DNA of 64,000 bases from Apostichopus japonicus (Eukaryota > Echinodermata > Holothuroidea > Aspidochirotida > Stichopodidae). The stretch spans positions 2,785,501 through 2,849,500 of the forward strand of contig NC_092576.1 in the NCBI RefSeq assembly GCF_037975245.1, written 5' to 3'. Both the position numbers and the translations under genes were made by a program. Below are positions 1 to 11,669 of this stretch, in pieces (the stretch's first letter is position 1; the number at the start of each line of letters is the position of its first letter). Under the pieces are notes generated by a model, which saw only the letters and a program-made list of their open reading frames with translations, did not search any database and had not been told where the DNA came from.

Positions 1-1164
1 TAACTATATATTTTATACTTCTGAGACATTTTTTTTACAATCTGAGAAAACAATATCACAAAATAACAAACAATGCCAAAGTCATGTGAGAAAAGAATCA
101 CAACTGGTATCAGATTCCAAGTACAGATGTAACGAAATGAGAGAATGAATTACTCTAAATGTTATGGAGTATGGCTCTGTGGAAAGGAGTAGAAATATGT
201 ATGATATGCTCCTAATGTTCTTATACGTAGAAACAATCTAATAACATTTCAAGGTGGAATTACATAAGTATTTAGCTAGGTGGAATTACATCAGTCTTTA
301 GCTATTACAAACCTTATGGTTAGGGACGGACTGGAATAAAAATTGTCACTGGGTATTCCATCACGAGGGGCCCCCAATATAAGATGTGAAACTGTGAACA
401 TGCATAAAGTGGTGGATCATTACGGTTCTTCATATCAGTCCAGACCAATCGAATATCATGTTGTAGTATTAAAGTTTTCTTTTGTGATAATAATGAAAAA
501 GAGATTCATCTTCTACCAAAGTATCAAAACAGACAAAAAAGTTACAAGATAAACACACACAATTAATTTGAAGCCCATTTTTAATTGTCAATCCATTACC
601 TTTCCTTTCACAACATACGTCTAGTGGAATAATACTTGTACGGTGAACAAACATTGCATGTTTTGACAAATTAAAACAAACCATATTTACGAGGGTTTGC
701 AAAGGTTCAAGTTATTCACAGTGTTTCATTATTGAATATACTACTCCATAAAAACAATTGAATAATGGACAGAACCATCATTTTTTTCATTACGAGTACT
801 AGGAATGCGTATAAACATTCCCATGAAGAATGGCTGAACTCTTAAGATCATAATGACAATCTTTCTATGGTTTGATGGGTTCATGGTGAAGTCTACATTC
901 CTTCCAATTGAATCATACCTATGCACATGTTTTTTTTTTTTGCTAGACGCATCTACGCACAAACAATCCGTGCACATGAATTGCACATGAATTGCACAGA
1001 GACTGTAACTAGCCTCGATTTTAAAGTCCTCAGTAACGAAGCATTATGTTTTACCAAGACTTCAACATTAGCCTGTGCCAACAAAGGTTAGTGATTGAGC
1101 AAGATGCCCAACCAGACAATCTCATTCTTATGATGTTCTCTTAATGAAGACTGCACATCTTATA
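1..1164. other. Intergenic DNA downstream of ACAA2
   Basis: No exon-like sequence, RNA gene or mobile element was recognised here. The short open frames have no protein-like composition or family resemblance. It is AT-rich single-copy-looking DNA and may include the end of the ACAA2 3' untranslated region. Confidence 0.5.
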
Positions 1165-1170
1165 TTTATT
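1165..1170 (-). terminator. Possible ACAA2 polyadenylation signal
   Basis: The minus strand reads AATAAA about 140 bases after the ACAA2 stop codon. It is the first canonical hexamer I noted downstream. AATAAA is common by chance in AT-rich DNA, so this is only a candidate. Confidence 0.35.
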
Positions 1171-1310
1171 TAGTATGGTGGTTTCTGTCACCAGCGAATA
1201 ATATCCTCTCTCGATGGGGACCTGAATACTTCGCTGTATTGATTAATCATCGATTCATTCTCTCACTGATTAGTTGCATAAACACTGGCATTGCTGATGA
1301 TGGCAAGTCT

Positions 1311-1395
1311 CTAGTAGATGTTTTCCAGAATGATTGCAATGCCCTGTCCACCACCAATGCAGGCCGATCCAACAGCGTACTTTCCTCCTCTTCGT
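1311..1395 (-). CDS. ACAA2: ACAA2 exon 9 (last coding exon)
   Basis: Encodes residues 370-397: [12 protein letters not shown] then CIGGGQG with catalytic Cys382, ending ILENIY and TAG. Enters in phase 2 from exon 8; the acceptor reads CTAG. Confidence 0.93.
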
Positions 1396-4300
1396 CTAGA
1401 CAGGAAAAAAAGAAGCAGTGAGTCTCATGTTACAAGACATTTACAGGATAAACTCTGAAGAAGTGTAAGCAGGGTATTTAACGGCAAGCATTTCAGTACA
1501 AATACACTCACAGAATTGAACACAGAGAGGTACTAAAGGCACAATGTCATTGCATGATTGGATAAATAGCCAATGGTAGCAGTCAGAAAAACAATGGCAC
1601 ATTGTCTAGTTAGCAGTTAGACAAACAAGTCTTTCTTTACAAAGGTGTTATTTGCACCACGATTAAAAGTCGTACCCTACACAACTAACCCCCCCCCCCC
1701 AAAAAAAAAAACACACACAACACAGAGGAAAACTTAAAGAAGGAAGATGGCAAAGCCATAAACAATGTAGAACAAAGTGAAAAGTACTTTTGTGGTATAA
1801 ATTCACAACCACCAAACTGCTCAAATCTGATTCAAGCATTGAGTGGTTAACAGATTTAGAATTTATCAATTTTAGCTACTAAAATAATGCCAAGTGCTTG
1901 AAGAAAATCTAATGGCAACAATCAAGTTGTCACTGGCATTTTTTAATAACAATAAAAATCAGTGGTTATTTTTACGAGGCTTAAGAGACCAAAAATGTGG
2001 GAGAATCCCGCAAGGGCTATTTGATTACAAACTTACACATCGGGTGGCTTCCAATACAACATTTTAACTAAAATTTGGAATCTTCATATCTTAGAAAGTC
2101 ATTTCAGATGGGAAAACCTTACTATGACCAAGCCGGGTATCGAACCCAGAACCTCCGGATTGCTAAGCCTCATTGATTCAAATGCCACTCGGCCACAGCA
2201 CCGAGTTACAACACACTACAATTTACTACTTAAGAGCAACCTAATACTATTTACTGATAATCAAGCGGTCATAAACCGCTAATGTTAGGTACGGACATCA
2301 ATCGGATTCTTTTACTGACCATTGGAAACTGATTTATCGTAAGAATGACGATTGTTTACCAATTTGGCCATGTGTTTATATTCTTATTATCTGTTGCTTG
2401 CAAAATGCAATATGCTAAAAGCAAAACCCACTGGAATTTAGCCAGTAAATAGCCTGAACTTGGAGATCGGCTTGTAAAATGCGACGGATACTTCAGAAGA
2501 TTCTTGATAACAAAACGAAAGGAACAGAAGATAAAACAGAACTTACTTCAATTCATGAGTGAGATGAGCTGTGATTCTTGCACCCGAGGCACCGACAGGA
2601 TGACCTACTGCAACAGCCCCACCGTTTACATTCGTTTTGTCCATATCAAGACCCAGTTCTCTTTGAACAGCGACAAACTGAGCTGCAAATGCTTCATTGA
2701 CCTAAAGAACAGATACAGCATAAATAACTATCAACTCAAAGTCTGATTGTGGTGTATAAAACTATGGCAATAGGTTCATTGGTTCTTGGTGAGGTTTTTA
2801 TACTGAAGTCTATTGATGTACAATAACAATCCTTTATTTAGAGTATTCATCCATAAACTGATAATAATGAATACAACATCCCAAAACTCTGATCTGCTTA
2901 AAAGAGAGCTATATTTTTCTGAAAATTATCCTGCCGCTAGTGGGTTTCCCAGCTGGCTTGTAATAGGGGCAGGGATGAAGATGTTACTGCTCATAGCAGA
3001 TTCTAGAAAAATCAAATCTATGCTATCAATTTAACCAATTTTGTTTGCACATTGAGAAAACATTAACTTTACTTATTCCATGTTCAAGATACCAAGGCTA
3101 GCAAAACATTCAGCAGGGCTAGTGGAATTTTAAATTTACTGGCCCTGCTGAGCCATACATTACTTTGTCCTGTTGGTATACTGTATCATGGTACAGTTTG
3201 TAGAGTAACCCATACCACATACATGACCATTCTGACCATAATCCATAATCTAATAGTTAGAGATTATGTTACAATAAAACAAGAAAAAAAAGAAAATTAT
3301 TGTAATAAAACATACTTTACACAGGGTTTCCAAGTTCACACACATTGTAGGAAATAAAAAATGCCATGACTTTGTTCTGTCAAAAAATACACCACTTAGA
3401 TGAACTTGGCCAAGAATGTTGGATTTGGTCACATTCCTCACGAGGCAAAGAAGCATCGTGCGAAAAAAATCTGTTTTAGAGATTTCATTCCATTTTCCCA
3501 TGACTTTTGACATTTTTTCTCTTACTTTTACACTTCCCAGCCTGCAAATTGATTTTCAATTTTCCATGACTTTTTTACAAGTTTTCTATATCTTGGGAAA
3601 CCTTTATATCTTGTGTTACCTCAACGAGGTCCATATCATCTAATTTCAGTCCAGCCTTGTCCAGTGCTTTCCTGATGGCATAAACAGGTCCAATACCCAT
3701 GATGTGTGGGTCACATCCTGACGCATTATAGCTCACAATTCTAGCCAGAGGCGTCAACCCGTGTTTGGTCACAGCTTCCTCCGAGGCTAAGATGTTAACT
3801 CCAGCCCCATCACAGATACCCTGCACAGAAGTCACAATGACACATTTTTAATGTAGAGCAGATTGGAAAATTGGACTTTTTTGATGTAATATCATAACAA
3901 GCAAATTTCATGATATTATCTTGTCAAAATTAAGAAGTATGCACAAACTTTTCCATACAACGTGACACTCATACAAACATTTTCCGGGCGCAGGGAGGGG
4001 GGGGGGGCAGGAGACCCTTGTTTAAAAACACTAATAATAATCAGGCAGTTATTTGTATGACTCTTTAGTGATCACGAATGTGGGAGAACATTGGGTGGCT
4101 TCCAATGCAACAGTTTAAACTCAAAGTCAAATTTTTTTCAATTTAGAAAGTCATTTCGGATGGGTTTTTTATTGGACCCTATTATGACAGACTGACGAAG
4201 ACTTTTGCACAGATCACCTAGGGGTGGGGTGGGTCCATGGATCCCAGTTTGAGTAAGATGGGCCCTAGGTATTCAAGCTGGGTTAAAACTCACGGATGCA

Positions 4301-7300
4301 TTGCCCGCAGATACCAAACCGTCTTTCTTGAATACAGGAGGTAGTTTCTTAAGAATGTCCATGGTAGTCTCTCCTCGAGGATGTTCGTCCACGTCCAACA
4401 TCTTTGGTCCTTTCTTTGTCTTTACCTCCACAGGAGCCATTTCCTGCTTAAAGTAACCTGCGTCATTCGCTGAGGAAAAGAGTAAAATAAAAAAAAACCT
4501 GTTTAGCAAACTGCTTATTATCCACTAAAGAGCATGTGTATTAAGAGAATGTGTAAAAGTATGTGGGCCTGACATTTCGATCCTAGCAGGATCTTCTTCA
4601 GACTGAATGACAAGTGACAGAAGGGACAAATAGAAGCACAGAATACAGACAGATTAATGAGCACGGTGAACACAAAGAGATAGATGTAAGGGGATTAGTA
4701 GACAAGGGATGGAGGGAAGAAAGCAACCAACAGGCACAAGAGGAGAGGTAGGAGGTAAAGAAGGAGATAAAAAAAGGAGGGAAAAAGTAGTGAACAAATT
4801 AAAATGAAACTGAAAACCTTTTTAAACAAACAAATGAAAAAATGAAAGCGGATCAAATCAAGAAAAAGTAATGATTAGTAAAATACTTCTGAAGATAGAG
4901 GAAGCTAATAGGCTCCATCTGCAGTCCGATGACTCATATTTAAAATAATGCCAGAGAAGAATAGAGAACAGCAAGATAAATTTATCAAAATTAATCTCCA
5001 GGAGGTTTCCATCAGAAACCCTACTGACACATCGGGTTATTATACAATGAACAAGACAAATATGAGAAATACACGCTCCTGTGAGATCTTTCCTTCTTCT
5101 AACACCAATCAGCTCTTGACGACCTATCTATCAGGAGTATACAGAAATTTCAGAGAGCCATCTTTCTCTAACTATACTTCCCGTTAATGACACTCTAGAT
5201 TACATTGAAACAGGGAGATTCATCTACATAGGGTGCAAGGCAACAGGGTTGCCTTGTTAAACTGCCTGTGAACACAGTCTAGCTATTCCCTCTGTGGTTC
5301 ATGGAAAAGAACACACATAGCACTCCTGATACATCCAGCTACTTTACAATAAAAATACAAATAGGATACACTCTAGAACTGTAAATCTTTTCTCTCTTCT
5401 AAAACATTGCAGCCTTTTATTTTTGAAAATGCATTGTTTCACCCCATCCCCTCCCTACCCGACCCTTCCACCCCCTGCAATTTTAATTTATGATGATTTT
5501 CCAGACTTCCTACAGCAGTTGTGAAGGTCCCTGAAACCTGGTTCAGATGCTCTGCAAGGATCTCCAACCCTGTTTACAGCACCATTGCTTCATCCTGACT
5601 TCCACCCAAAGGGAAATAATTACTTGGAGAGGACCACCAATTTAAGGGCTGGGTAGCTCAACTGGAAGACCAACGTCAGACTTTGTACTTCTGTGAGTTC
5701 AGTGGGTCCAATGAACATTAAGACCAACACTTTCTTTGCTTTTTTTAAATTTGTATAAATAATTTTAAGTCCATATTTCTGTGAATGAATTCGCATAATT
5801 CTAGCTAGTCAATTAACTGAATGTACAGCTATATATATTGGACTCACCAGCTTTCCACCTGTGTTGTGAGGTTAGTGCAAGTTGGTCAGCATCTTCTCTG
5901 GTCACTCCGTATTTAGCACCCAGGGTCTCTGCCGTCACCCCCATAGGAGTCTTAATCTGCAGGTCTGTAAGAGTTGCCCAGAGAGCATCTTCCATCTAAA
6001 ACATTAATGCAAGAATAAAAGAAAATTAACATGATTTTGCTTTAATAATAACAATTCAAGCAAAAACGTTCCAGAAAGAGGAAAATATAACTGCAAATAA
6101 CAAAACTATCTATAATAATATCAGTCAACTCCCATTCTACTCCTCCTCCAAAATGTGTTTTATATAACAGGCCCAGGATTTTAACAACTTTAGCCATTTA
6201 ATAAAGCAAGTCAATTGCTTAAAAAAAATCTACTAAGCTTTTTCTAGTGACAAAGAGCAAAATTCGCTCGCAGTTAGCCAGAAAATAGCCCCAATTTCGA
6301 GGCCTGTATTATAAGAAAATAAATAATTAAATAAAAAATACAAACTAAGTCAAGTTTAATGTTATTGTATTCCTGTGCTGGTTGTTTTATGGTTGGGCTT
6401 TCCATGGGGCATGTGCCCTACTTGGCCCTTTAACCTGTTATATTATGTTATATTACATCTTTTTGAGGTTCACATAAGAGTGAAGTCAACAAAAGGTAAC
6501 AAAATTATGAGGTTTGCCAGACATTTTAAAAAAAAAGGAATGTAGACCTTTGTTCAGCAAATTAACGACTACATGAAATTACAAAAGGAGATTTTATGAT
6601 TTTCAAATCATCCCAATATCTTCATGTGATATGATATTAAACTACTGTATCTGTAGCCTGTCATGTCTCTCAACAACTACTGTTTGCTTCATAAGTATCA
6701 TACCCTCTCTAACCACACACTTCACTGATTACCTGGGGGATCAAAGACCAATACGGGCCAGATAGATGAGCAAGGTGAATTTCTATACTTTTGTCTGTTG
6801 CAACAAGTCGTTTAAACATTAAGCTCAGCACTGTGCTATATGTCAAAGTTCTATGGAGAGCAAAACATACAGACTGTAGTTCTGTTCTTGTTGCTTTTCA
6901 TGGGGAAAATGACCACAAAAGCTTTTGTTTTTTTTAAATTTTTATCTTGCACATGTACAGCATACGGTACACAGCGGGATGCCCCGCCAGTGTTTGAAAC
7001 AAATCCGATATATATGTTACCAGTTTTGTATTGCAATTTCATGGACAATTTCGACCCACCTGTCAAGGATAATTCAAATTTGAGATAATAAACGGTCAAA
7101 TTTTAACAACCTTTTGTTTATTTAATGAAAGTGTTATAAGCAAGTAATTGATGATACAATTTGGTTTGCATCATTCCAGAATACTCTTACACATGCATGT
7201 ATCATGCCAAAATAAATAAAGCAGGAAAAAAAAGGAAAGAAGACAAAATTGAGACGAGTTCAGTAAAACCAGCATTTGAGCAGACTGCATTATATGTACA

Positions 7301-10300
7301 TTGTCTGGCTTGTTCCCAGTATTAGGAAAGTGCTGGTATGAGCTCACATACAGATCTTAAATGGAATCAAAGGTTTACTGGTAACCACTGAAATAGTGCA
7401 CATTATGGCACAGTGCTACAATTATGTAGCAAACACTTTAGTTTGGAACTCTGTTTAACATTGGCATAGAGTAAACAGCATCGCTCACGACAGGATGCTT
7501 ATAACATGACAAGCTTAAAGAGATACACACATCCTTAAATGAACGCTAAAATGGCCTGAAATGTTACAGACATGTACAATGTGTTATATGATATTCATGA
7601 CTGTGTCGAGACCTTCGTACTTACAAGTTTTTATGATTTAGACTGAGTAGGGCTAGTCTTCATTCAATTTAAGTAAAACTGATTATTTTAAGAGTCCATT
7701 GAATGACATGTCAACCATATGATCTTTGTTTCATTCCTAGCCTGTATTGTTATGTGGATGCGATGCTATCTAGAATGAAGGGTTTTACTGCGGTGACATT
7801 ACTACATGTAAACTATATGTACATGATCTATTTCAGAATGAAGGGTTTTACTGCGATCCAAACCATATGTACATGATTTCAGTTTGGTTCCTAGCCTGTA
7901 TTGCTACATCGATGCGACGCTATCTAGAATGATGGGTTTTACTGCGGTGCCATCACTAGATGTAAAACGTATGTATATGATCTGTTTCATTCCTAGTCTG
8001 CTTTGCTGTGTGGATGCGATGCTATCTAGAATGAAGTTTTACCGCGATGCCATTATTCTGGAGATATGTGTCATTCATCAGGAAGAAAGGCTCGTTCCAC
8101 AGGGAATCATTTATTCCGATATCGCATGGCAAAATGTTATTCAAAAGGGTCATATTGCTATACAAGTCCTAAGATGTATCGGTCTTTACACAGGAGGCAT
8201 AGTATTTGAGAAGAGGATAAAGTCAGAGACTTCAAAACTGCTACACAAAATTTGAACTCTACTTCATTCTTTGCTCCATGGTCTGGTGAAACAGTTAAAT
8301 CCTTCTACATGCATCAACATGCTTTCTGACCTATTTATGACCATTTGACCCTCCTTGTACACAAGTATCGGGAGAGTTAAATGTCAAGAGAAGGGAGTTT
8401 TAGTTTAGAAACAGATATATATAATTTGTAATGAGAGATTAATACCGTACCTTTAGGTCTGTTCCTAATGGGATTCCAAAGCGAGCGCCACGGACCATGT
8501 ATGGTGCCATGCTCATGTTTTCAGCACCACCGGTAAGGACCACTTCAGATTCACCACAGAGGATATCCTTCATGAACAAAAGGAGAATGTCTGTCAATGG
8601 TCAAAAACATTGTCAGAATCGCCGAATCCCTCCTCTACAAACACACAATCACATAAAGATGTATACAGTATACACATATTTGTGTATTTAAATAAATGTG
8701 CTTGGTATTAACAATGTACTCCCATCATCTCTGATGTTACATTAGATTTCATAAATGTTGTTCGATTACAGTACAAACAAAACACTACCAAACTCAACAG
8801 TTGTTTGTGATAATTACAACTCAAGTTTTGTAATTTTCTTCTAACTAGTAGACATTAAGGAAGATGGACAATAACATCATGTTTTTTCCCAATCTTGACT
8901 ATGTATGAAAATGGGGCTAGGCCAATTTACATACAATGGTCTTGGTGTTGTAAGAGGCCTCTTATTATAGATACTCTAGAAATGAGAAGAGAATTTTCCG
9001 ATGGTATGTACCAACAGTGTGTCGCAAAGGATGACTGTTACTAAAAGAGATTGTACAACATAACATAAATTGTTATTACAGAAATTATTCACATTCAGGT
9101 GAAAGGAAATGCACAGAAACCTAACTGGGTTTGCTTGAAGATGTGCACTCCTACAATACACAAAAACAAAGCGAATATGAACGACTACCAAGACTAGCAG
9201 AAAAGAGATGGCTAGGTATGTATTTATATATAATTATTTTACCTGTACACCACTGACAATAGACTGGAAGCCTGACCCACAGAGACGGTTCACAGTCAGG
9301 GCTGGGCTGGCAATGGGCACACCTACCCTGACACTGACATGACGGGCTATGTACGGGCCATCTGCAGAGGACTGAATGCAAGTGAAAGTATATAAGAACA
9401 CAGAAGCAACAATATGTTAATGATATATATGTTAATATAACGATATGTTAACAATCCAAGGATTGCTGGTTCGATTCCTGACTAGTTCATTACGTTTTGT
9501 CCTTGGGCGAGATGCTTCATCTCAATTGCCTTTCTCCATCCAGGGGTTAAATGGGTACCTGAGAGGTAATTGGTCATTAGGCGCAGAGGACTGAATGCAG
9601 GTGAAAGTATATATAGAAGAACACAGAAGTAATGATATGTGTTAAAATTACTGGCAGTATTGGAGACATGATGACTATCGTCATTGTACACACATCATTT
9701 GGCACAAAAGTACAGTTTGCTGACAAAACATCCTGATTTTACATTTAGAAGTATAGCCCCAGAAAATGATAAGTATATTCTTTTGCACAGATGACAGGGG
9801 CACCTGGGGTGTAACCAAATTATTCACCAGCCCCTGAAACTTACTTCTGATATGGTAGGATGTAGCCACCTAGCTATAGGACATCGTGATCTAGCAATTT
9901 AGCCTTGTTATCTGCCTTCACAATGAGGACAGAAATTGATATAATTTTTGAAAATGGAGCACACATGGCATTTCAAATTTAATATTAAAGACTTATACAC
10001 ATAGCATGCATACTTACTGAGCTAACATTGCCAACGAATGTTGAATCAACCAATTCTGGGTTGATGTTGGCTTCCCTTAGTGCTGCAGTAGCTGCCACTT
10101 CACAGAGATCTGTAGCAGTCTTGTTCTTAAGGGATCCACCAAAGGCTCCAAAGGGTGTCCTTTTGGCAGCAACGATGAAAATTCCTATAACAAATTCATA
10201 AAGGGGTTCAAACAAGTTATTAAACACTTGAAAACCAAGGTCTATAATGAAAATAAAATGTTCACCTTTTACACGCTGTAACTTTAATGTAGCCTAGGTA

Positions 10301-11669
10301 AGTAGTCTTAGCCGACCTGGCTTGATTATAGAGCTAAGAGCATCCATGGCACATAGGCAAGAAGTTGACTGAGCCTTTAGCTAATGTTAGGCTAACCCAA
10401 GCATGGATATTTTGAGCTGGAATTTCTAGCACAAACTTATCTTTCTTACAATACTTTGAGAAAGCTATATTTTGAGCACAGCTCTTCATTAGAGTTCTGA
10501 CATATATATGCTTCAGGTCTGAGAAATGGGAAACAAAACAAAATTTTCCAAATGTGGAACAATTTTGCAATTGGTGACGTACTAGTGGTACCAATTTCAG
10601 ACACATGTTCAGTGATTAGATAATTTTACCCTTTGAAGCAGTATATAACTGACCAAGCAGCTTTACTACAGTAGTTTGACTTTGGCCATATCTGATCATC
10701 AAATCTAGCTGATGACGTACTAGCCTAGACCTATACAAGCATATAGTTGCTCTGCTAGCAAGATTCCCTTGCTAACCACAGGGCTGACACACTAACAGTG
10801 AAGATAAGAGGCATTGGGCTAACATTGTGTATGCCTGTGTACCTTGTCCTGACACCAGGGGTTTATGCAGCCAGCCGTCCAGCCTTCTTTTGCATGGCCG
10901 GTTTTGCAAAATGAAAGCCTATTTTTCTGTGCAAGCCTTGCAAAATATATATGAAGCCATGGAAAGTTTTCCCAAGTTTTTAATACAGAGTAGGCAATTA
11001 TACAGAGTTACAGAAATGATCGACAGCAATGTCAATATTGGTTTTGTTTTTTTGTCTGACTTTCCATCATTTTACCAATCAAACCTTGTATTGACTAAAA
11101 AGCTTGCATTTTACCCTCTGATACCCCAGAAATGCACTTTCTAAGGGGGCGTGTCCCCCTTCACCCCCCCCCCCCTTCCCCCACATGATGCCTCAGGCAT
11201 CATGTTGCCCACAAAAAGGTAGGACAACCATTTAAAAAGTTGGACACCCACATCTACAGTACCATTTCTGCCTCAACCCCTGCCTGACACTGACAGCCAA
11301 TCGACCAAGTCTTTCTTACAGTTGTGAAGGCCTGGGTTTTATCTTCACTTCAAATCAGGAATATTATTTTATATATGAATCTTATTGAGCCAAAGGTACT
11401 GGTTTGTGATGAGTCACTAGATACAGAAAGTACAGTATAGCGCAACTGGTCCAACTAGGCTAGGACCTCTAGCCTACTGCATGTTTCTAGGCTTAGGATA
11501 TATCAATATCATGCCAAGGCGATATAGGCTATCTAACGTTCGGTCTTACTAGCAAAATAATGCTTTACGAGATAAATGCAGATATCTCTCCCATTTTCAT
11601 AGAGTGTTGCATAATTATGCGCAAGCTACAATGGACAAGTGAAATGACCTCACCTTTAGACAACGACAT
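1311..11669 (-). CDS. ACAA2: ACAA2: 3-ketoacyl-CoA thiolase, mitochondrial (9 exons, complete)
   Basis: Catalyses the last step of mitochondrial fatty-acid beta-oxidation, thiolytic cleavage of 3-ketoacyl-CoA to acetyl-CoA and a shortened acyl-CoA. Coding exons, 5' to 3' on the minus strand: 11669-11654, 10184-10018, 9371-9243, 8567-8451, 5995-5848, 4469-4294, 3820-3620, 2701-2547, 1395-1311. All junctions are GT-AG and every phase fits. The spliced frame has 398 codons including TAG, giving 397 residues, the length of human ACAA2. The thiolase signatures are [10 protein letters not shown] (nucleophile Cys92), [18 protein letters not shown] (His352) and CIGGGQG (Cys382), at the same positions as the human catalytic residues. 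The N terminus (MSLSKG then [16 protein letters not shown]) matches the family, whose mitochondrial targeting is uncleaved. No frameshift or missing catalytic residue is seen. Peroxisomal ACAA1 and the ACAT enzymes fit less well. Confidence 0.96.
1972..2203 (-). mobile_element. tRNA-derived SINE, family A, in ACAA2 intron 8
   Basis: On the minus strand it starts GGTGCTGTGGCCGAGTGG (Ser/Leu tRNA-type box A) and has GGTTCGATACC (box B) about 45 bases on. A unique body follows with GTCATAGTAAGG, AAATGACTTTCTAA and GGAAGCCACCCGA. The same head and body recur at 28706-28985 on the plus strand, and the body alone at 4066-4190, which shows dispersal. Confidence 0.8.
2547..2701 (-). CDS. ACAA2: ACAA2 exon 8
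   Basis: Encodes from residue 319 ([10 protein letters not shown]) through [17 protein letters not shown], with catalytic His352, to ITAHLTHEL. The donor is GTAAGT and the exon leaves in phase 2. Confidence 0.94.
3620..3820 (-). CDS. ACAA2: ACAA2 exon 7
   Basis: 67 codons, phase 0 at both ends, residues 252-318: [17 protein letters not shown] through TPLARIV and SGCDP.IMGIGPV to DDMDLVE. The adenine-binding and substrate loops of the thiolase fold are well conserved. Confidence 0.95.
4066..4190 (-). mobile_element. Headless SINE family A fragment in ACAA2 intron 6
   Basis: Matches the body of the SINE at 1972-2203 (blocks AATGTGGGAGAA, GGGTGGCTTCCAAT, GAAAGTCATTTC.GATGGG) but lacks the tRNA-like head. 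Same orientation as the 1972-2203 copy. Confidence 0.65.
4294..4469 (-). CDS. ACAA2: ACAA2 exon 6
   Basis: Enters in phase 1 to complete an Ala codon, then [20 protein letters not shown], the VDEHPR segment and [17 protein letters not shown]. Leaves in phase 0 with donor GTGAGT. Confidence 0.95.
4500..4640 (-). mobile_element. Hammerhead-ribozyme-like repeat, copy 1 (ACAA2 intron 5)
   Basis: On the minus strand positions 4601-4565 read CTGAAGA, an A spacer, stem II (GATCCT-GCT-AGGATC), GAAA, TGTC, AGGCCC. This is the conserved core order of a hammerhead ribozyme (CUGANGA, helix II, GAAA, UH) with minimal helix III. The block continues with CTTTTACACATTCTC and a segment ending GCAGTTTGCTAAAC, shared with copies near 35.2, 55.4 and 58.6 kb. 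The core bases look intact. Known context: type I hammerheads occur in Penelope-like elements and metazoan retrozymes. Confidence 0.7.
5645..5720 (+). mobile_element. tRNA-like SINE head, family C, in ACAA2 intron 5
   Basis: GGGCTGGGTAGCTCAACTGG resembles the tRNA acceptor and D-arm with box A; a weaker box-B-like segment (GTGAGTTCAGTGGGTCC) follows at tRNA spacing. A related head is at 46665-46740 on the minus strand. No functional tRNA fold could be drawn, so a SINE relic is likelier. Confidence 0.5.
5848..5995 (-). CDS. ACAA2: ACAA2 exon 5
   Basis: Begins at residue 144 with [11 protein letters not shown], then PMGVTAE and SQHRWKA, and leaves in phase 1 with donor GTGAGT. The first Met is an internal residue, not a start. 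Confidence 0.94.
7735..8060. repeat. Tandem repeat array (about 100-150 bp units) in ACAA2 intron 4
   Basis: The motif GATGCGA(T/C)GCTATCTAGAATGA recurs near 7757, 7911 and 8013, each time after CCTAG.CTG..TTG and before GGGTTTTACTGCG; a truncated unit starts near 7833. A plus-strand open frame at 7884-8255 arises from the repeat and is not supported as a gene. Confidence 0.7.
8451..8567 (-). CDS. ACAA2: ACAA2 exon 4
   Basis: 39 codons, phase 0 at both ends, residues 105-143: [20 protein letters not shown], then [11 protein letters not shown]. The GGAE.MS.AP.. segment is a thiolase hallmark. Confidence 0.95.
9243..9371 (-). CDS. ACAA2: ACAA2 exon 3 (nucleophile Cys92)
   Basis: 43 codons, phase 0 at both ends: [19 protein letters not shown], then [17 protein letters not shown]. 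Cys92 forms the acyl-thioester. The acceptor is duplicated upstream at about 9592 (see findings). Confidence 0.95.
9421..9582 (+). mobile_element. tRNA-derived SINE, family B, 5'-truncated, in ACAA2 intron 2
   Basis: Has GGTTCGATTCC (box B) and then TGTCCTTGGGCGAGATGCTT, TCTCAATTGCC and CCATCCAGG, matching in order the family B copy at 34505-34863. It lies between two roughly 58-base direct repeats, at 9364-9420 and 9583-9642. Confidence 0.65.
10018..10184 (-). CDS. ACAA2: ACAA2 exon 2
   Basis: Completes the Gly codon begun in exon 1, then [18 protein letters not shown] through [10 protein letters not shown] to [10 protein letters not shown]. Ends at donor GTAAGT. Confidence 0.95.
11654..11669 (-). 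CDS. ACAA2: ACAA2 exon 1 (start codon, 16 coding bases)
   Basis: Sixteen coding bases encode MSLSK plus the first base of Gly, followed by donor GTGAGG. The join with exon 2 gives [18 protein letters not shown], equivalent to the usual ACAA2 N terminus, and fixes total length at 397 residues. The upstream context AAAATG is acceptable for initiation. The 5' UTR extends to higher coordinates; its limit is not visible. Confidence 0.85.

Noticed and set aside
7884-8255. 123-codon plus-strand frame
   Set aside because: Most of it is the tandem repeat at 7735-8060 and it lies antisense within ACAA2 intron 4; no family resemblance.
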